This document shows, piece after piece, positions 17,672 to 27,100 of a DNA stretch of 64,000 bases; positions within the stretch are counted from its first letter, which is position 1, and each line of letters starts with the position of its first letter. A program made the translations under genes and the position numbers. Source of the stretch: Flavobacterium gawalongense (lineage in GTDB: Bacteria > Bacteroidota > Bacteroidia > Flavobacteriales > Flavobacteriaceae); NCBI RefSeq assembly GCF_007097265.1, contig NZ_VJZP01000015.1:17475-81474 (forward strand). The letters are read 5' to 3'. The notes beneath the pieces are model-generated. The model was not told the DNA's origin, searched no databases, and saw nothing but the letters and a program-made list of their open reading frames with translations.

Positions 17672-18844
17672 TTATTTTATTTTGGTGCAAATTAAAACTA
17701 TTTTATGATTATTTTCATCAGTTGTAAAAAAACAATATAGATTTCCGCCGTCTTTTATTTTCCATTTTTTTCGAATGCTTTCTACACTATCAGGAAAATT
17801 TCGGGTCGTAATATTGGCTTGGGTATTTTCTAAATATGTTTTCATTTCCGTTTTACTGTAAGGAATTGCATTTTGAATTTCAAAAACCCGTCCCGGAAAG
17901 GGAATTAAATTTTCGGAAGTATATAAATGGGAATGTTTGTGTAGTTTGTTTAGGTTATAAAATGAACTCACTTCATCAAATCCACCTGATTTCATTATGG
18001 CGCTATTGGGCTCGTACAAATATTTTTGAGGGAAACCAAAAACCGGCAATTTAGTCTGGTCGTCCAAAACAAAGTTGAATGTTTCGTTCTTGTCTTTTAA
18101 AAGATTTACTGTTTTTATAGTTATATTTCCAGAATAGCCTTTGTATAATTCCCATAATAGTTCTTTAACTTCATTTTCGAGAGCTACGATATGAATCGTT
18201 TTAACATTTTGTAATTCCAATAATCCAGCCGAAATATCGAGTAGAGGAGCAGTTTTTATCAGAATAGCATTCGAATTATTGAAATAAAAGTTTAGATTTT
18301 CAGGAACATTGGGCAAACAATCTCTGAGCATAAATACCTTTCCTTTCGCATCATTTCTTCTGGAGGGATCAATATAAATCCAGTCCCATTTTGTATTTAA
18401 AGAAATCAAAGTTGCTAAACTATCTCCGGCATAGCAAGTAATATTGGGAACATTCAATTGCTCAAAATTGTGTTTTACAATGTTTGATAATTCTGGATTA
18501 ATTTCGCAATGCACAACCGTTTTTATTTGTTTTGCAAAAAAATAATCGTCAACTCCCAAACCTCCTGTCAAATCAATTAAATTTTCACCCGAAACAATTG
18601 AGGCTTTATAGGAAGCCGTTTTTTCGGATGAAGTTTGTTCTATTGAGATTTTACTTGGATAAATGATATTTTTGGCTGTAAACCAATTAGGCAATTTGTC
18701 TTTTGCTTTTGTCTTGGCTTCAATTTGGTTCAAAATAGAAATCCAGTCAACATCTGGAAACGGATTTTTTTGAAGTGCTAATTTAGAGATGCTTCTACCA
18801 ATATTTGCATTGATAAATTGTTGAATTTTGGGATCTAGAATCAT
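17672..18844 (-). CDS. Class I SAM-dependent methyltransferase (PG_1098-like, THUMP-like C-terminal domain)
   Basis: 390 residues from the ATG at 18844 (MILDPKIQQFI); an upstream TTG at 18853 is a weaker alternative. Seen: the SAM motif I ENLIDLTGGLGVDDYFFAK, motif II-like VVHCEINPEL, YAGDS, and the WDWIYIDPSRRNDAKGKVF block with the DPSRR signature of the Bacteroidota PG_1098 family, known from a Porphyromonas structure. The C-terminal 100 residues are the THUMP-like and ferredoxin-like part. The substrate is probably an RNA, by family argument only. The stop lies 2 nt from the next gene's start. Confidence 0.85.
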   Translation of the reverse strand: MILDPKIQQFINANIGRSISKLALQKNPFPDVDWISILNQIEAKTKAKDKLPNWFTAKNIIYPSKISIEQTSSEKTASYKASIVSGENLIDLTGGLGVDDYFFAKQIKTVVHCEINPELSNIVKHNFEQLNVPNITCYAGDSLATLISLNTKWDWIYIDPSRRNDAKGKVFMLRDCLPNVPENLNFYFNNSNAILIKTAPLLDISAGLLELQNVKTIHIVALENEVKELLWELYKGYSGNITIKTVNLLKDKNETFNFVLDDQTKLPVFGFPQKYLYEPNSAIMKSGGFDEVSSFYNLNKLHKHSHLYTSENLIPFPGRVFEIQNAIPYSKTEMKTYLENTQANITTRNFPDSVESIRKKWKIKDGGNLYCFFTTDENNHKIVLICTKIK

Positions 18845-18855
18845 TAAATCCAAAA

Positions 18856-19947
18856 TTAAATATCTTTAGTTAATAGTACAATAATTTTGTTCTCCGGGAA
18901 GAATTCTTTACCCATTACTTTAATTATGGTATATAAAGGAACTGCTACTATCATTCCTAATATACCAAAAAGAAAACCCGCAATTAAGATGACAAGAAAT
19001 ATTTCCAAAGGATGTGAACTTACACTTTTAGAAAAAATAATAGGTTGAGATAAATTGTTATCAATAATCTGAACAATCCAAAAACCAATTAATACATAGA
19101 TAGTGGTTGGCAAAATTTCAGATTGAAAATCACTTCCTAGATTACTCATCATTGTCAAAATTGCAGCTAAAATGGATGCGATTAGCGGACCAATATAGGG
19201 AATGATATTTAAGACCGCACATAAAAAGGCAATAACAAGAGCATTTGGAACTCCAAAAATCACTAAAACAATCAGATATAATAAGAATACTATAAATAAT
19301 TGAAGTAATAATCCAATGAAATAACGGGACAGTAAGTGGTTTATTTTTTCTAAAGAGTTCAGAATTTGGTCTTCATGACTATCTGGAATTAATTTTTTTG
19401 CTCCTAGTATGAATTTTAATTGATCTTTTAGAAAGAAAAAAGTAATAAATAGTACTGCACCTAATCCTATCCCAAAACTACTGATTGTATCAAGGATTGC
19501 ATTTAAAAAATTAGGGATAATATTGAAATTTATTTTAGAAGTAATGTTTGCTTCCTTTAGTATTTGTGAGGAATCAATATGATGACTTTCTAAGAATACG
19601 GAAATTTGATTTATCAACTGGACTATATTATTTTCGATTGCTGATGTGTTAAGAAGCGATAAGTTTTGTCCTTGGGATAAAATCAAAGGAATAAACATCA
19701 TTATGAAACCGAATATGATTAACATGAAAATAAGCAAAGTTACTATTGTCGCAAAAATGTGATTGAATTTTAATCGTTTTTTGAAAAAGTCTAAAATAGG
19801 ATTTCCAATTAATGTAAGTATAAAAGATACAACAAGATAAATCAGCACGGATTGAATTTGATAAAAAAAGAACAAAATTAAACCGCTAACAACGATTGTC
19901 AATAATGCTCGAAGAATACCATTTGAAAGGGTTTTTGATGTATTCAT
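18856..19947 (-). CDS. AI-2E family transporter (PerM-like)
   Basis: 363 residues with about eight membrane segments: strong hydrophobic stretches at residues 13-45, 63-88, 160-172, 211-240 and three between 240 and 335. Seen: the family signature near VLNIIPYIGPLIASILAAILTM and the SSHPLEIFLVILIAGFLFGILGMIVAVPLYTIIKV block. The family includes the autoinducer-2 exporter TqsA of E. coli, but most members have unproven substrates, so a role in quorum signalling must not be assumed. Nothing linked to signalling is adjacent. The gene stops 12 nt from the methyltransferase start and may be its operon leader. Confidence 0.9.
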   Translation of the reverse strand: MNTSKTLSNGILRALLTIVVSGLILFFFYQIQSVLIYLVVSFILTLIGNPILDFFKKRLKFNHIFATIVTLLIFMLIIFGFIMMFIPLILSQGQNLSLLNTSAIENNIVQLINQISVFLESHHIDSSQILKEANITSKINFNIIPNFLNAILDTISSFGIGLGAVLFITFFFLKDQLKFILGAKKLIPDSHEDQILNSLEKINHLLSRYFIGLLLQLFIVFLLYLIVLVIFGVPNALVIAFLCAVLNIIPYIGPLIASILAAILTMMSNLGSDFQSEILPTTIYVLIGFWIVQIIDNNLSQPIIFSKSVSSHPLEIFLVILIAGFLFGILGMIVAVPLYTIIKVMGKEFFPENKIIVLLTKDI

Positions 19948-19971
19948 GTCTTTATTTTAGGTTATAAAGAT

Positions 19972-20002
19972 AAAAAAAACTCGCTAACAAGTAGCGAGTT
20001 TT
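19972..20002 (-). terminator. Terminator after the M43 metalloprotease
   Basis: AAAACTCGCTA pairs with TAGCGAGTTTT around ACAAG. Read on the minus strand the stem ends in a run of eight T, just after the metalloprotease stop at 20024. Confidence 0.85.
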
Positions 20003-20023
20003 GAATTCTAAAAACTAAAAAAA

Positions 20024-20974
20024 TTATATTCCGAAACTCGCTCTAGCTCCACCTGAAACAAAGATAGCATCCATTCTTGATTTTTGTCCGTTAGAGAACA
20101 TGTACATTCCTCTATCATCTGTGTAATCCATGTAGTTCATAGTCATTTCTACTGGAGTTCCAGTACAAGTGCTGTAATGAGGATAAGCAGGAACACCATA
20201 ATTAGCGGTGTTGTGTGTAGGTGTGTCAGTAACTAAATCGCTTCCACAAGTTGCATCACCCCAGATATGACGTAAGTTCATCCAGTGACCCACTTCGTGA
20301 GTTGCAGTTCTTCCTAAATTGTAAGGATAGGCACCTGAACCTGATAATCCAAAATATTTTGAGTCAATTACAACTCCATCGGTAGCAGTACTTCCACCAG
20401 GAAATTGTGCGTAACCTAAAATTCCTCCACCGATAGTACATGCCCACATGTTTAATTTTGTGGTTGGTGAAGTAGGATCTAAACCTCCTTGTTTTGTTTT
20501 TTTCATAGCATCTCTGGTACCCCAAGATGTTTTAGTAGTAGATTTTCTGTTAATTGTTTCTAAAACAAAAGTGATACCCACATTTGCAGCAACTCCTGAG
20601 AATAGAGCTGGAACAGTATTGAAATCGGAGTTTGTTGCATTAAAATCTTGATTTAATACATCAATTTGAGATTGTATTTGAGCATCAGAAATATTTTCTG
20701 CAGCAGTTTTGTATAATACATTCACTACAACTGGAATTTCAACTTTACCGTTTACTAAACGACCAGTTAACATTGCTTTTTCTGTAAAAGCTTCAATTTG
20801 GTTCATTCTTAAAGCTAATGTAGGGTCAGCTTTTAATTGTGCTTCAAGTACTTCTTGAGAAGCACAACCTCGTTGCGCAACTGCATTGGTTGCAGAGTCA
20901 GTTGATTCTGTTTGGTCATTTTGACATGAGAAAAGCATCAAAAATGCTGTTGCAGTTAAAAGAATTTTTTTCAT
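20024..20974 (-). CDS. M43-family zinc metalloprotease lipoprotein (pappalysin-like)
   Basis: 316 residues. A lipoprotein signal peptide runs to LMLFSC (Cys 17). The catalytic domain shows HEVGHWMNLRHIWGD, the HExxH motif extended with the third ligand His typical of M43B, and a Met-turn in EMTMNYMDYTDD. A propeptide-like region of about 80 residues lies between the lipid anchor and the catalytic domain. Related bacterial enzymes cleave secreted or host proteins; here the target is unknown. Surface location in the outer or inner leaflet is inferred from the lipobox. It is a single-gene unit with its own strong terminator. Confidence 0.9.
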   Translation of the reverse strand: MKKILLTATAFLMLFSCQNDQTESTDSATNAVAQRGCASQEVLEAQLKADPTLALRMNQIEAFTEKAMLTGRLVNGKVEIPVVVNVLYKTAAENISDAQIQSQIDVLNQDFNATNSDFNTVPALFSGVAANVGITFVLETINRKSTTKTSWGTRDAMKKTKQGGLDPTSPTTKLNMWACTIGGGILGYAQFPGGSTATDGVVIDSKYFGLSGSGAYPYNLGRTATHEVGHWMNLRHIWGDATCGSDLVTDTPTHNTANYGVPAYPHYSTCTGTPVEMTMNYMDYTDDRGMYMFSNGQKSRMDAIFVSGGARASFGI

Positions 20975-21125
20975 AATAATTTGGGGGTTTTGTTATAAAA
21001 TATTGGTTTTTGTTAATAATGTTGCAATTTTATAACAAATTTTTCAATAAAAAAAATTTTATGAAAAAAATAAACAATTAACTATAACGTTGTAGTTGAC
21101 GGCCTTTAAGAAGTTTTTTTATAAA

Positions 21126-21626
21126 TTACTTTTTATTTGTAAGTTCATACAAGGCGATACTTGTAGCTTGTACGACATTCATGCTACTATTTTTCCCAAA
21201 CATATTAATATGAACTGTCTGATTTGAGATAGTTAAAATTTCATTAGAAATGCCATTTATTTCGCTTCCTATTGCTAAAGCTATTTTTTTTGAGGGAGGA
21301 ATATATACTTCTTTAAGTGGTTTACTGGTATTGGTGATTTCTAATGAGATAATTTCGTAATTATTTTCCAGTAAATAAGCAATTATATCTTTGGTATCCT
21401 CAATTACTAAATAAGGAATATGTAAATGTGTACTACGAGAGGTTTTGTTTATTTTTTTTAAATTCAATGGAATATTTTTTCCAATAAAAATGATATTTTC
21501 AACTCCAAATGCTTCACTAATTCTAAATAGTGAGCCGATATTCTGTTGGAAATAAATATTATCACATACTAATGTAATGGGAAATGTCTTTTTATCAAAA
21601 GGGATATCTTTATGTTCCAGTTGCAC
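21126..21626 (-). CDS. TrmH/SpoU-family RNA 2'-O-methyltransferase
   Basis: 166 residues, the catalytic SPOUT domain alone with no N-terminal substrate-binding domain. Seen: motif 1 DNIYFQQNIGSLFRISEAFG, motif 2 LAIGSEINGISNEIL, and motif 3 NMFGKNSSMNVVQATSIALYEL. The domain-only form fits TrmL-like or other small tRNA methylases, but the modified nucleotide cannot be told. The reading frame has only a GTG at 21626 as initiation codon, preceded 9 nt upstream by an in-frame stop. It lies 10 nt after the DUF4159 gene stop, in an apparent operon with it, rsmE and tsaD. Confidence 0.88.
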   Translation of the reverse strand: MQLEHKDIPFDKKTFPITLVCDNIYFQQNIGSLFRISEAFGVENIIFIGKNIPLNLKKINKTSRSTHLHIPYLVIEDTKDIIAYLLENNYEIISLEITNTSKPLKEVYIPPSKKIALAIGSEINGISNEILTISNQTVHINMFGKNSSMNVVQATSIALYELTNKK

Positions 21627-21635
21627 GGATTCAGA

Positions 21636-22274
21636 TTAATTATTAAAGATATAATGGATAATATTAGCACCCATTTTTAGTGCTTTTTCGCGAACATCAA
21701 TTGGATCATTATTTACTTCAGGGTCTTCCCAACCATCGCCTAAATCAGATTCGAAAGTGTAAAGAAGCACTAATTTATTTTCTATAAATATTCCAAAAGC
21801 TTGCGGCCGTTTGCCATCATGCTCATGTATTTTTGGTAATCCATTGGGGAAAAGATATGGTTTTTGAAAAATAGCATGATTGGAAGGAATTTCGACTAAA
21901 TCATTATTTGGAAATATTTTCTTTATTTCCTTTCTAATGTATTGATCCATGCCATAATTATCGTCAATGTGAAGAAAACCTCCCGCCAGCAAATAATTTC
22001 TAAGATTGATTGCATCAGCATCACTAAAAACAACATTTCCGTGACCAGTCATATGAACGAATGGATAGGAAAGTAAATCCGGACTTCCTGGCTCTACAGT
22101 TCCGGGTTTGAGTTTTATTTTGGTATTGATATTTGCATTGCAATATTTGATTAAATTAGGTAATGAAGTAGGATTGGCATACCAATCACCGCCACCACTA
22201 TATTTTAATAAAGCGATTTCCTGCGAAAATGAGGTAACAGAAATTAATAGCAATAAATAATATATTTTTTTCAT
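21636..22274 (-). CDS. DUF4159 domain-containing secreted protein
   Basis: 212 residues with a signal peptide (YYLLLLISVTSFS, cleavage before QEI). Seen: ALLKYSGGGDWYANPTSLPNLIKYC and the GLP / YDNP-type motif block GGFLHIDDNYGMDQYIRKEI with HDGKRPQAFGIFIE near the end. The DUF4159 family resembles glutamine-amidotransferase-fold sensor proteins and often lies next to putative MoxR/vWA systems elsewhere; none of those partners is here. Periplasmic location is inferred. Overlaps no neighbour; 10 nt gap to the TrmH gene. Confidence 0.88.
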   Translation of the reverse strand: MKKIYYLLLLISVTSFSQEIALLKYSGGGDWYANPTSLPNLIKYCNANINTKIKLKPGTVEPGSPDLLSYPFVHMTGHGNVVFSDADAINLRNYLLAGGFLHIDDNYGMDQYIRKEIKKIFPNNDLVEIPSNHAIFQKPYLFPNGLPKIHEHDGKRPQAFGIFIENKLVLLYTFESDLGDGWEDPEVNNDPIDVREKALKMGANIIHYIFNN

Positions 22275-22299
22275 AACTATAATTCAGAATCATTAATTC

Positions 22300-23007
22300 T
22301 TACTCTTCATTAACAAAAACTACGCTATGGCACGCTACAATTGCTGCAGTTTCTGTTCGCAATCTCGTATTGCCTAAAGACACCGGAATATAATTAGTAT
22401 CAAGTGCCAATTCGATTTCTTTTTCTGTAAAATCGCCTTCAGGTCCTATTAGTAACGTAATGTTTTTACTTGGCTTTAAAACGGATTTTAATGTTTTTTT
22501 ATTGGTTTCCTCACAATGAGCAATAAAATTTAAGCCTTCCTGTTTTTGCTTTACAAACTCTTTGAAAGATATCGCTTCATTCAATTTTGGTAGAAACAAT
22601 TCATTCGATTGCTTCATTGCAGCCAATATAATTTTATCAAATCTTTCGTTATTAATAACTTTTCGTTCGGAACGATCACAAATAATTGGTGTGATTTCAT
22701 GGATGCCAATTTCAGTGGCTTTTTCCAAAAACCATTCAAAACGATCATTCATTTTAGTAGGAGCAACGGCTAAATGCAAATGAAATTTTGAAGGTGCCGA
22801 CTTTTCGAAAGAAATGATTTTCACGGTACATTTATTGTCAGAAGCTAAAGTGATTTCAGTTTTGAATAAATACCCTAAACCATTGGTAACATATAAAATA
22901 TCACTATCTTTTTTACGTAATACTTTAATGATGTGTTTGCTTTCTTCTTTGTCAAAAGAAAAGTTTTCAGTGGTTTCGTTGATATTTGGATTATAAAATA
23001 ATTGCAT
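22300..23007 (-). CDS. rsmE: 16S rRNA m3U1498 methyltransferase
   Basis: 235 residues, normal length. RsmE N3-methylates U1498 of 16S rRNA. Seen: an N-terminal PUA-like barrel (residues 1-70, DKEESKHIIKVLRKKDSD), the SPOUT C-terminal domain with AVAPTKMNDRFEWFLEKATEIG, IGPEGDFTEKEIEL and a SLGNTRLRTETAA trefoil-knot loop. Its gene ends near the DUF4159 start and begins 3 nt after tsaD, so the four genes tsaD-rsmE-DUF4159-trmH-like form a translation-modification operon. Confidence 0.95.
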   Translation of the reverse strand: MQLFYNPNINETTENFSFDKEESKHIIKVLRKKDSDILYVTNGLGYLFKTEITLASDNKCTVKIISFEKSAPSKFHLHLAVAPTKMNDRFEWFLEKATEIGIHEITPIICDRSERKVINNERFDKIILAAMKQSNELFLPKLNEAISFKEFVKQKQEGLNFIAHCEETNKKTLKSVLKPSKNITLLIGPEGDFTEKEIELALDTNYIPVSLGNTRLRTETAAIVACHSVVFVNEE

Positions 23008-23010
23008 AAT

Positions 23011-24033
23011 TTAGAATTGTATTCTTGCTTTAGAAACTACAGATGAAGTTTCAAAATTTCCAGTTAAAAATTTTTGGTAACCTACAATTCCAATCATTGC
23101 AGCATTATCCGTTGTGTACTCAAATTTAGGAACAAATGTTTTCCAGCCGTATTTGTTTTTGGCTTCCGCCAAAGCGTTTCTTATTCCTGAATTAGCCGAA
23201 ACTCCTCCGCCAATTGCTATTTGTTTTATTCCTGTTTCCTTTACGGCTAATTTCAACTTATCCATCAGAATCTCAATAATTGTGTATTGAATTGAGGCAC
23301 AAATATCATTTAGGTTTTCGTCAATAAAATTTGGATTCTCTAATTTTTTCTTTTGAATAAAATATAAAATAGCGGTTTTTAAACCTGAAAAACTAAAATC
23401 TAACCCAGGAACTTTTGGTTTTGTAAAAGCAAAAGCTTTAGGATTCCCTAATTGAGCGTATTTATCTATCAAAGGTCCACCAGGATAAGGAAGTCCAAGT
23501 ATTTTTGCACTTTTGTCAAAAGCTTCTCCTACGGCATCATCAGTGGTTTCTCCTATAATTGTCATATCAAAGAAATCGTTCACTTTCACAATCTGGGTAT
23601 GCCCGCCACTTATGGTCAACGCCAAAAAGGGAAAGGTAGGCTTTTCAAATCCTTCTTCATGAATAAAATGCGCTAAAATATGGGCATGCATATGATTCAC
23701 GGCAATCAAAGGGATTTTCAGAGCTAATGCCAATGATTTGGCAAATGAACTTCCTACCAAAAGTGAGCCCATCAATCCCGGGCCTTGGGTAAAAGCAATT
23801 GCTGACAACTGTTCTTTTTGTATATTTGCTTTTTGAAGGGCCGCATCAATAACGGGAACTATATTTTGTTGGTGTGCTCGAGAGGCAAGTTCAGGAACTA
23901 CACCGCCATATTGATTGTGAATCAGTTGATTAGCTACTATGTTTGACAATACTTTGTCCTTTTGTAAAACAGCTGCTGCAGTATCATCGCAAGAACTTTC
24001 GATAGCAAGAATAAAAACCTCGGGATTTTGCAT
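23011..24033 (-). CDS. tsaD: tRNA threonylcarbamoyladenosine transferase subunit TsaD
   Basis: 340 residues from the ATG at 24033 (MQNPEVFILAIESSCDDTAAAVL); a longer frame to a TTG at 24066 is unlikely. TsaD transfers threonylcarbamoyl to A37 of tRNAs that read ANN codons. Seen: the ASKHA-fold start AIESSCDDTAAA, the metal ligand pair in NHMHAHILAHF, SGGHTQIV, GEAFDKSAKILGLPYPGGP and IAIGGGVSANSGIR. Essential in most bacteria. Divergent from tamB; the 145-nt region between them has a long palindrome. Confidence 0.97.
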   Translation of the reverse strand: MQNPEVFILAIESSCDDTAAAVLQKDKVLSNIVANQLIHNQYGGVVPELASRAHQQNIVPVIDAALQKANIQKEQLSAIAFTQGPGLMGSLLVGSSFAKSLALALKIPLIAVNHMHAHILAHFIHEEGFEKPTFPFLALTISGGHTQIVKVNDFFDMTIIGETTDDAVGEAFDKSAKILGLPYPGGPLIDKYAQLGNPKAFAFTKPKVPGLDFSFSGLKTAILYFIQKKKLENPNFIDENLNDICASIQYTIIEILMDKLKLAVKETGIKQIAIGGGVSANSGIRNALAEAKNKYGWKTFVPKFEYTTDNAAMIGIVGYQKFLTGNFETSSVVSKARIQF

Positions 24034-24054
24034 AAAAAGGCACAAATTTTGAAT

Positions 24055-24062
24055 TATATTTG
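24055..24062 (+). promoter_or_regulatory. Candidate tamB -7 promoter element
   Basis: TATATTTG matches TAnnTTTG exactly. No good -33 TTG lies at the standard distance. A start about 24068 would put the 24070-24094 hairpin at the 5' end of the transcript. Confidence 0.4.
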
Positions 24063-24069
24063 ACAATCC

Positions 24070-24094
24070 TATGTAAAAACGTTCTTTTTACATA
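24070..24094. repeat. Perfect 10-bp inverted repeat between tsaD and tamB
   Basis: TATGTAAAAA (24070-24079) pairs exactly with TTTTTACATA (24085-24094), loop CGTTC. No T-run follows. It may be an operator or a 5'-end RNA hairpin for the tamB messenger. Confidence 0.65.
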
Positions 24095-24178
24095 AAAGCC
24101 AAAATTAAAGAATTTTTATTAAAGCTACTGTTGTTTCCAAAAGCAAAATAAAATTTTATAAAAAAATTAAACAAATAA

Positions 24179-27100
24179 ATAAGTATCAAAAAGTTTAAAA
24201 AAATAGTATTTCGTTCTCTACTTGGACTTATCCTACTTTTATTGGTGCTTGGTATAGCACTTTCTACGCCTTATGTTCAAACAAAAATTGCTCAATATTT
24301 TGTTCGAAGTATAAATAAAGATTTTGGAACCCATATCGCTATTGATGGAGTTTCGGTATCTGTTTTTGGTGGTGTGAAATTCAAAAAAGTATTGATAAGT
24401 GACCATCATAAAGACACTCTTATTTATGCGGATAGAATAAAAACTACAATTTTGGAAGGAAAAAAAATGTTAGATGGTGATTTAATTTTTGATGATTTGG
24501 ATTTGCATGGATTACTTTTTAATTTGAGAACTTATAAAAATGAAAAAGAATCCAACCTAGACAAATTTATCATTGCCTTTGAAACTGGTAAACCATCAAC
24601 TAAGAAGTTTTTGCTGAAAGCGAATAAGCTGCAAATTTACGACGGACATTTTATTTTGACAGATGATAATCGGGAAAATCCAAAAGATCTCGATTTTACT
24701 AAACTTAACGCTTCTGTAACTGATTTTTTAATATTCGGACCAGATGTGACTACCAACATAAACAAGATGTCATTTTTAGACTTTCGCGGTTTGTATGTAA
24801 AAAATTTAAGCTCAAAATTCAGCTATTCCAAAAAAAATATAAAACTGGAAAAGCTTGATTTGTTAACAAAGGAATCAACATTAAATGGGACTGTCGTATT
24901 AAATTATAAAATTGAAGATTTCTCTAATTTTACGGATAAAGTACAGTTTGATATCAAATTGAATTCGGCTTCCATAGCTTCAAATGATATTCGCTATTTT
25001 TATAAAGAATTAGGTAAAAACCAACATTTCTATACTAAGACAAGTATTAAAGGAACTCTTAATGATTTGGAATTTAAAAACTTAGAATTAGTTGATGACA
25101 GAAAGACACAAATCAACGGTGATATCAATTTTAAAAATCTGTTTGCCAAAAAGGGTCAAAAATTCTCCATGTATGCTAAGTTTGATAAGTTAACCTCCAG
25201 CTACGAGAATTTGATAGTCATATTGCCCAATATTTTAGGAAATAAATTGCCTACCTCTTTAAAAAAATTAGGTAGATTTTCAGCTTCAGGAACTTCAAGT
25301 GTTTCAACCACTGCGGTTGAAGCTGATTTTTCTATGATCACCGCATTAGGAAAAGTAACTTCTAACTTAGAAATACAAAATATAGATGTAATTGATAAAG
25401 CTTCTTATATAGGTAATGTTGTTTTAGAAAATTTTGATGTCGGCACTTTATTCGAAAGAAAAGAACTTGGCAGGGTAACTTTGAATATTGATGTTGATGG
25501 AAAAGGGTTTAAACAAAAATATTTAGACACCGCTATTAAAGGTGATATCAGCAAAATAGATTATAATAATTATACCTACACAAATGTTGTTGTAAATGGT
25601 ACTTTCAAATTGCCGAATTACAAAGGTCAGGTTTCTATAAATGACCCCAATTTGAGTATGACTTTTGACGGTTTATTAGATTTAAGTAAAAAAGACAGCC
25701 GATATGATTTTCATATTAATGTTGAAAATGCAGATTTATCTAAATTAAAGTTAGTAAAAGATTCCGTTTCTGTTTTTAAAGGTGATGTTGTGGTTCAGGC
25801 TTCAGGAAATACTATAGAAAATTTTCAGGGAAATGTTTACATCAATAAAACCTCTTATCAAAATGTAAAAGGAACTTATAATTTTGATGATTTTGCCATA
25901 AGTTCAACTTTTGATCAAAATAGAATACGAACCATAACCGTAAATTCTCCTGATATTGTTCAGGGTGAGATTGTAGGTAAATATGAATTCAGTCAGTTGA
26001 AAAACATAATTACTAATTCTTTGGGAAGTCTTTATACAAATTACAAACCAACTAAGGTAAAAAAAGGGCAGTTTCTTAAATTTGATTTTACTATTTATAA
26101 TAAAATTATTGAAATATTTTATCCTCAAATTTCTATTGGATCAAATACCATAGTCAAAGGAAGTATAAACTCGGATAATCAAGAATTCAAACTCAATTTT
26201 AATTCGCCTAAAATCATTGCATCGGATAATACTTTTGATAATATCAGAATTTCAGTCGATAATAAAAACCCGCTTTATAATGCTTATATAGAGTTGGATA
26301 GTATAAAAACTAAATATTATAAAGTTCGAGATTTTAGTTTGATAAATGTAACTATGAAAGATACATTGTACTTTCGTTCTGAATTTAAAGGAGGTGCGAA
26401 TGGGGAAGATTATTATAATTTAAATTTATATCATACCATAAATGCAGCCAATAAAAATGTTGTTGGAATTAGTAAATCTGAAGTTAAATTTAAGGATTAT
26501 TTATGGTTTTTGAATGCAAAAGAGACGCCTGATAATCAAATAGTTTTTGATAAGGCATTTAAAAATTTTAATATTGATAATATCATATTGTCCCATGAAG
26601 ACCAGGAAATTTCACTGATGGGGGACTTAAAAGATACTTCCTATAAAGATTTAAAACTGAGTTTTAAAGATGTTGATCTAAATAAAATTACACCTGATAA
26701 CGACAAGTTTGTTTTTAAAGGAAATATAAATGGGGAAGTAAATTATAAGCAAGATAAAAATGTTTACCAGCCAACTTCTTCCATTGTAATTGATCATTTG
26801 AATGTAAATAATACGGATTTAGGTATTTTGAATTTTAATATCGAAGGAGACGAAAACTTCAGAAAATTTACAATAAATTCCAATATCGAAAATGAAAATT
26901 TAGAATCTTTTAATGCCAATGGAAGTTTTGAAATCGTAAATAAGGAAACAATTCTGGATTTAAAACTAAAATTCGAAAAATTCAATTTGGGAACATTGAG
27001 CTCACTGGGTGGTGAAGTTTTATCGAATATTAGAGGATCAGTATCAGGGAATTCGGTTATTCAAGGAAACCTTAAAAAGCCTGAAATTAATGGACGTCTT

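Noticed and set aside
18856..19947. Quorum-sensing AI-2 exporter as a firm function
   Set aside because: The family is broad and no lux-type gene is near; kept as AI-2E family only.
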